DNA from: Metallyticus violacea
Lineage: Eukaryota > Arthropoda > Insecta > Mantodea > Metallyticidae
Direction of reading: 5' to 3'
NCBI GenBank assembly: GCA_030762175.1
Contig: CM060833.1
Span: 1,924,501-1,988,500, forward strand
DNA length: 64,000 nucleotides
Part shown: piece by piece, positions 58,048 to 64,000 of the stretch
Layout of the letters: each line of letters begins with the position of its first letter
Position numbering within the stretch: position 1 is the stretch's first letter
Program-made: the position numbers and the translations under genes
Notes under the pieces: generated by a model
The model's input: the letters and a program-made list of their open reading frames with translations, nothing else
The model's database searches: none
What the model was told of the DNA's origin: nothing

Positions 58048-58242
58048 TAAAACACTGTTTAATATCTCAGGTCATTAGCTTCCATTCAATTCAAGGCATA
58101 AATCGACCGATAACTTTTGTTGGAGCCTCTTCTCAAAGGCTTGAGGTTATTTTTCGTGCTGTTAATCTATGACCAACGGCTTTACATCTCTTCTGGCCGG
58201 GTTTGAATCCGCGAGTCGTATGGTTACCACTGTGACAAGTTT
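58048..58242 (-). mobile_element. S1 SINE, older copy
   Basis: Complement of S1 with more substitutions: atatctcaggtcattagctt, cataaatcgaccgataactt, cttgaggttatttttcgtgc, caacggctttacatctcttc and B box complement gggtttgaatccgcg (58199), ending in ggttacca, which matches the S1 A-box side. Confidence 0.8.
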
Positions 58243-58884
58243 TTGGACCAGCCTGTACATAAACAAAACAGTATTAAGTTCAATGCAAATATTGCGTGAA
58301 GAGCGGACATTTTGTTTATCGCTTTGAGGGTTTGAAGAAGTAAATCACTCGTTGGCGACTGCGGAAAGGAGGAACTTGGAGTTGAGGGGCCCTACAGGCA
58401 ATTTCCGGATCGTATCAAACATCACAGGAAACAATGGAAGCTCTACCCAGCTTCATTTCCTTTGTTTCAGGAGTACCAAACTGCTGCAGCTGTTCAATGT
58501 AATTCAGCCTTTTTCATTTCAGCTTTTGTTATGTGGAGTTGTTTTTTACTGAAGTGTGTCACAAAAACGTTTATTCCACAATTCTAAATAAGTTTTGCAG
58601 CGAAGACAGAACTAACTTCTTGCAGAAAAGCCATTAGTAAAGTAAACACTTGCAGATCGATTATATTATAATCTTTAATTATCGGGCGTAAGTCAGTTTG
58701 AGGATAAGGGCTATATTTGAGTTTATTGTATATTTAGCTCATCAATTTCAATACACCATATGAACAAATATATTATTTTGTTAAAAATACAACAATGAAC
58801 GAAAGTAAACGTTCTTATCATCGGAGCATGCACTCTTGGTTTAATAAGCGCCTAACAAACTGCACCCTTGGAAGTATTCAGTTT
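58243..58884. other. Unassigned sequence
   Basis: No feature recognised. Confidence 0.3.
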
Positions 58885-59385
58885 AATGTTTAAGGAGGGG
58901 AGCAGTCACAAAGCACTCCAGTTTGTGCTCTAACCGAAGAAAACATTAACACCGCTGCTGCCATTGTGCGAGATGGTGCAGAAATTCTGAACTACATGTT
59001 AGTAGCATATGACGTTAGCGCGCAGTTCAAGATACGGAGTTTCTCACACCATTTCGGTTCTGGGAGCAAACAGCAAAGCTCTTCATCATCACCAACTCTC
59101 TCTCCGAAAAGTTCTGCTGGGAAAGCTGTGGTCATCTCATTTTTCGATATTCAAGGAATGTCGTGCATGCACACAAAACTGTAACTAGCCAATACTACAG
59201 AGGTGTCCTAAAAACTCGACAATGCTATTATCACATACAAAAGGTCATATTTCCTTGCTACGAGCTGAATGCGGCACACGATAATGCACTGCCGCACATC
59301 GCAAAGGTTTTTGCTGAAAATCTTACAAAGTTATGTGAGATTGATCCTGAACCTATCTACAGAGCTTTCACGTAAAAATTATCCG
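58885..59385 (+). pseudogene. Mariner transposase relic
   Basis: Readable segments: LTEENINTAAAIVRDGAEI near 58930 (HTH region); FGSGSKQQSSSSSPTLSPKS near 59057 (usual SKQQSSxWxxPxSPxPKK); GKAVVISFFDIQGM near 59118 (first-core strand); VTSQYYRGVLKT near 59178; AAHDNALPHIAKVFAENLTK near 59272 (second Asp). The third-Asp block is not found. Several frameshifts; no termini identified. Confidence 0.75.
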
Positions 59386-59489
59386 CACGCGCGTTATTTT
59401 GAATCCCATCGGTTACGATCGTCGGTCCCCACTCTTTTCCCTACACGTTTCCCCTCCTATCCTTAAACGTCACTTCGAAGCAGTGCAGT

Positions 59490-60520
59490 AGTTGAGCTTC
59501 GCCAAGATGGGACAGTTGACTCTAAAGCAAGGCATTTTTGTGTGTAAATGATACCACATAAAGTCAGCTCATCGTGTTCGTGTAGAATTTCGTTTGCAGC
59601 TCCCTGATCAATTGTCTCCTTCCAGAAAAGCAATTCACGATATTGCAAATAAATTTTATTCTAAATGGATCAGCACACAAAAAAAAAAAAAAAAAAAAAA
59701 GCGCGGAAACGTATAGTTTTAACAGATGATAAATTAGGCGAAATTAGTGCAAACCTTAACGTTCGCCAACAAAAACACTCCCGAAATTAGCACAAGTGGG
59801 GAGTTCCGGGGTTCTACACATAAATCAACAAAATTATTAAACCTCAGACCGTGCAAGTGTAAACATGTCCATTGTTTAAAACAAGGCGACCCAGTAGCAT
59901 GAGTGCGTCACTGTGAGTATTTTTTCATTTATGAATGAAGGTTTAATGCACCCAACGCTTCTGTTCTTTTAGACGAGGTCTGGTTTCACCTGAACAGCTA
60001 TGTGAACAATCAAAAGATGCGCTATTGGTGTACCGAAAACTCACGTCGTGTTCATGAAACCCTCTTTATGAAGGTGTGCTGTTAGCGCTAGGCCTATTAA
60101 GGGTTCGAATTTTTACGAGACAACAATAGATGCATAAAGATATACAGAAAAGGCATTTTGGCCCCATTTTTCAGAAGCTTACAGAAGAAGAGAAATCATG
60201 TGGGTGTTTTCAACAGGTTCTGTAACTGTTCATTCAGCATGGGAGTCCATGAATAAAATTAAGGAAGAGTTTTAAGACGAGTGATTAGTGCTGATGTTTG
60301 ACCCTCTCGCTCACCAGATTTAACAGTGTGCGGGTTGTCTGAGGGACAGAGTTTATAAAACAAACCCTCACACATTGGAGGAACCAAAGGTGAATATCAC
60401 AAATGAAATTGGAAACACTACAGTAGCCGAACTTAAACGTGTCAACCAGAATGTGTTTTGCGGATACAGTGTTTGTTTAGCCGAAGGGAATGACGTTTCC
60501 AGCATCTTTTATGAGGTCAG
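59490..60520 (+). pseudogene. DUF4817-type transposase, near full length, decayed
   Basis: ATG near 59507 gives MGQLTLKQGIFVCK, the usual start. Then RVEFRLQLPDQLSPSRKAIH near 59580 (first HTH); a poly-A run (59678-59700) replaces part of the linker; RIVLTDDKLGEISANLNVRQ near 59712 (second HTH); then shifting frames give PLFKTRRPSS, ...DEVWFHLNSYVNNQKMRYW near 59975-60030 (first Asp region), GPIFQKLTEEEKSCGCFQQ near 60160 (just before the second Asp), RSPDLTVCGL near 60310, then GTEFIKQTLTHW and LKRVNQNVF near the C-terminus. All domains of the family are recognisable in order, but there are many frameshifts. Dead. Confidence 0.85.
59678..59700. repeat. Poly-A run
   Basis: About 23 consecutive A residues inside the transposase relic, where a lysine-rich linker is expected. 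Confidence 0.97.
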
Positions 60521-61942
60521 ATTTTAGGAACCGAAGTTTAAAGTACCTTCTCGGCCGGCCGTGAGACGCCCAGCCGCCGAGAATCAAAATACTACGCATG
60601 CGGCATAGTTTTTATATGCAGTCCGGTGTAGTTCAGACTTAAACTCCGTAGGCTTCGGTCCTTTTCTCCAAATTGATGGTGGGAGGCATTTTCCATCATC
60701 AGAAGTAGTGAAGGCTGCATCCAACAAGTACTACTTTGAGAAAGAGAATTAATATATGTTGTCAAAAGAAAAAAAGTATTCAACAACCCTGTTACATTAA
60801 TGCAAAGTTTACTAGCGATGCAAACAGCTTTAACATGACGAAGATGTTATCCTGTTCTGTTATCTAGCTTTATAACAAATCACACACCATTTTGAAAAAT
60901 ATCTTTCAACGTTTCTAGAAAAAATATAAAAGTACTGTCAACTGAAACGTAAGCAATAGCTTGCTTACTGCAGAATGATATATGTCATATTGTGTTTCAG
61001 CAATTTCGTCACGTGTTTAAATTGATAAATATACACGCATTTCGTTGCAAACGTGCCAGGCTGGATCACCACCTAGTTAACATAAAAACGGGTGACCTTA
61101 AATATGGGGAGGGACATCTTACTTAACATTTAAAGAGCGCACATTTTTGATTTTCTATCGTTGCCTGTAAACTGAATTTTGTGTTTCAATTTGGGCTTTA
61201 AACTTTTTTGACCATTTACTGTAATAGTTGTGTTCTGATGATAAATGGGTTCAAAATGGTTTATACCTACAATTAAAGCGGATTATTAAGGAGTTCCGTT
61301 TTTGGCCGCATAATTAACTTAACCAAAATTAATTATGTTTTCATCCTACAGGTAACTGACTGATTGGCTATTTTCCCAAATTCAAACAATAATAACAGTT
61401 AATTACAGTAAACAGAAGACGTGACAACGATTGCGCCCTCTTTACAAACGGGGTGCCATTTGAAGTTTGGAAGCGGGGATCAATGTAATCAACATTGGTT
61501 TTAAACTCAATATCTTTGACTCAGTAGTTTTGACCCAAATTGAATATAAAGGGAAGTTGGAAGAATATACGTCAGTGATATTGACGCGTGAACTATCGGC
61601 TGCTAGACAAATGATCCTGTTAAGATATGGGTCACAGTTGCTCGTTAATCTTCCCTTATGTAAATGACACTGACTGCTGCACTCGCAATCCAAACGACTG
61701 GCTCCTCAAAGATCCACGTGCACGGAAAGTTCGAGCCCCGGCGGACCTCTTTCTGATATCTGCACATTTTATTATAATGAAATTCCAAGTAGTTAACCAG
61801 ATGGAGGTAATCCGCACAAGAGAGGGTTGAAATGAAATCATTTAAAGTGCCGGCAGCTTTACATACATAGGCAATGCAAACTGAATTCTATTTCTTTATC
61901 TGAAATGTTTAACAAATAATTTTCAACTAAATTTGAAAATTT
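60521..61942. other. Unassigned sequence before the satellite
   Basis: Overlapping short frames on both strands at 61442-61841 have no recognisable domain. No TIR or SINE seen. Confidence 0.3.
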
Positions 61943-64000
61943 CAGCTGATACATAACAACCGATATTAACAGTACTATTAATACTAGAGGTGGTCATGAC
62001 TTAGAACAACGAATATAGATAAATCAGCTGATACATGACCACCTTTATTAACAGTAATATTAATACTAGAGGTGGTCATGACTTAGAACAACGAATATAG
62101 ATAAATCAACTGATACATGACCACCTTTATTAACAGTAATATTAATACTAGAGGTGGTCATGACTTAGAACAATGAATATAGATAAATCAACTGATACAT
62201 GACCACCTTTATTAACAGTAATATTAATACTAGAGGTGGCCATGACTTAGAACAACGAATATAGATAAATCAGCTGATACATGACACCTTTATTAACAGT
62301 ACTATTAATACTAGAGGTGGTCATGACTTAAAACAATGAATATAGATAAATCAACTGATACATGACCACCTTTATTAACAGTAATATTAATACTAGAGGT
62401 GGTCATGACTTAGAACAACGAATATAGATAAATCAGCTGATACATGACCACCTTTATTAACAGTACTATTAATACTAGAGGTGGTCATGACTTAGAACAA
62501 TGAATATAGATAAATCAACTGATACATGACCACCTTTATTAACAGTAATATTAATACTAGAGGTGGTCATGACTTAGAACAATGAATATAGATAAATCAG
62601 CTGATACATGACCACCTTTATTAACAGTACTATTAATACTAGAGGTGGTCATGACTTAGAACAACGAATGTAGATAAATCAGCTGATACATGACCACCTT
62701 TATTAACAGTAATATTAATACTAGAGGTGGTCATGACTTAGAACAACGAATATAGATAAATCAGCTGATACATGACCACCTTTATTAACAGTAATATTAA
62801 TACTAGAGGTGGTCATGACTTAGAACAACGAATATAGATAAATCAGCTGATACATGACCACCTTTATTAACAGTACTATTAATACTAGAGGTGGTCATGA
62901 CTTAGAACAACGAATATAGATAAATCAGCTGATACATGACCGACCTTTATTAACAGTAATATTAATACTAGAGGTGGTCATGACTTAGAACAACGAATAT
63001 AGATAAATCAGCTGATACATGAACACCTTTATTAACAGTAATATTAATACTAGAGGTGGTCATGACTTAGAACAACGAATATAGATAAATCAGCTGATAC
63101 ATGACCACCTTTATTAACAGTAATATTAATACTAGAGGTGGTCATGACTTAGAACAACGAATATAGATAAATCAGCTGATACATGACCACCTTTATTAAC
63201 AGTAATATTAATACTAGAGGTGGTCATGACTTAGAACAACGAATATAGATAAATCAGCTGATACATGACCACCTTTATTAACAGTACTATTAATACTAGA
63301 GGTAGTCATGACTTAGAACAATGAATATAGATAAATCAGCTGATACATGACCACCTTTATTAACAGTACTATTAATACTAGAGGTGATCATGACTTAGAA
63401 CAACGAATATAGATAAATCAGCTGATACATGACCACCTTTATTAACAGTACTATTAATACTAGAGGTAGTCATGACTTAGAACAACGAATATAGATAAAT
63501 CAGCTGATACATGACCACCTTTATTAACAATACTATTAATACTAGAGGTAGTCATGACTTAGAACAATGAATATAGATAAATCAGCTGATACATGAACAC
63601 CTTTATTAACAGTAATATTAATACTAGAGGTGATCATGACTTAGAACAATGAATATAGATAAATCAGCTGATACATGACCACCTTTATTAACAGTACTAT
63701 TAATACTAGAGGTGGTCATGACTTAGAACAACGAATATAGATAAATCAGCTGATACATGACCACCTTTATTAACATTAATATTAATATTAGAGATGGTCA
63801 TGACTTAGAACAATGAATATAGATAAATCAGCTGATACATGACCACCTTTATTAACAGTACTATTAATACTAGAGGTGGTCATGACTTAGAACAATGAAT
63901 ATAGATAAATCAGCTGATACATGACCACCTTTATTAACAGTACTATTAATACTAGAGGTAGTCATGACTTAGAACAATGAATATAGATAAATCAGCTGAT
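61943..64000. repeat. 82-bp satellite array, about 25 copies, runs off the edge
   Basis: The unit starts cagctgatacatgaccacct and is 82 bp long (starts at 61943, 62025, 62107, 62189, 62271 and so on; one unit is 81 bp). Units differ at a few sites: cagctg/caactg, aatatt/actatt, acgaat/atgaat. Each unit contains catgaccacct and its exact complement aggtggtcatg separated by 25 AT-rich bases, so it can fold into a hairpin. The first unit is the most divergent, with a broken left arm. There is no coding frame and the right boundary is outside the window. Confidence 0.99.

Noticed and set aside
61943..64000. Possible CRISPR array, because of regular repeats
   Set aside because: The units are contiguous with no unique spacers, and the surrounding DNA is insect-like.

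Overview
The window looks like intergenic or intronic DNA from a large, AT-rich insect genome. The evidence is many decayed insect-type Tc1/mariner transposases, tRNA-derived SINEs with polymerase III boxes, long AAT/ATT, TA and CA microsatellites, and a short piece of mitochondrial ND2 that reads correctly only with the invertebrate mitochondrial code. A polyneopteran such as a cockroach, termite or stick insect would fit, but that is inference. I found no intact host protein-coding gene, rRNA, functional tRNA or CRISPR array. Almost every open frame is a shadow or a piece of a dead transposon.

Layout. 0-5.5 kb: two broken mariners, one copy of a dispersed repeat (called R1 here) and an isolated mariner end. 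7.4-8.5 kb: first copy of a TIR element (called T1). 9.3-14.2 kb: pieces of DUF4817-type transposase, a short internally deleted mariner derivative and another mariner relic. 14.8-15.0 kb: the ND2 nuclear-mitochondrial insert. 18 kb: second T1 copy. 19.8-21.9 kb: an internally deleted DUF4817 element, a CA repeat framed by an inverted repeat, and an R1 copy carrying a SINE. 22.6-24.1 kb: a decayed copy of an uncharacterised, transposon-like arthropod protein family with the SEEQGERFH signature. 24.8 kb: a well-preserved tRNA-SINE. 27.1-28.1 kb: a candidate hAT-like element. 28.6-29.4 kb: a repeat whose inverted partner lies at 50.3-51.2 kb.

30.4-32.0 kb: a mariner-like element whose transposase holds five tandem 81-bp units. 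33.9-34.8 kb: third T1 copy. 36.5-37.4 kb: a 5'-truncated mariner. 38.2-40.9 kb: a DUF4817 element with clear TIRs and a large extra segment. 42.1-44.7 kb: a hAT/ZMYM-like transposase split by a complete mariner. 45.9-47.5 kb: a long-TIR DUF4817 element that itself carries a SINE. 49-58 kb: more R1, SINE and transposase fragments. 58.9-60.5 kb: a mariner relic and a near full-length dead DUF4817 transposase. 61.9 kb to the window end: an 82-bp satellite of about 25 copies whose units each contain an 11-bp inverted repeat; it runs off the edge.

The genes do not work together. The value of the window is its record of nested insertion: mariner into hAT, SINEs into R1, and a SINE into a DUF4817 element. 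It also holds several repeat families (R1, T1, the 28.6/50.3 kb pair and the 82-bp satellite) that I cannot match to a named family. All copy comparisons were made by eye; no alignment or database search was run.
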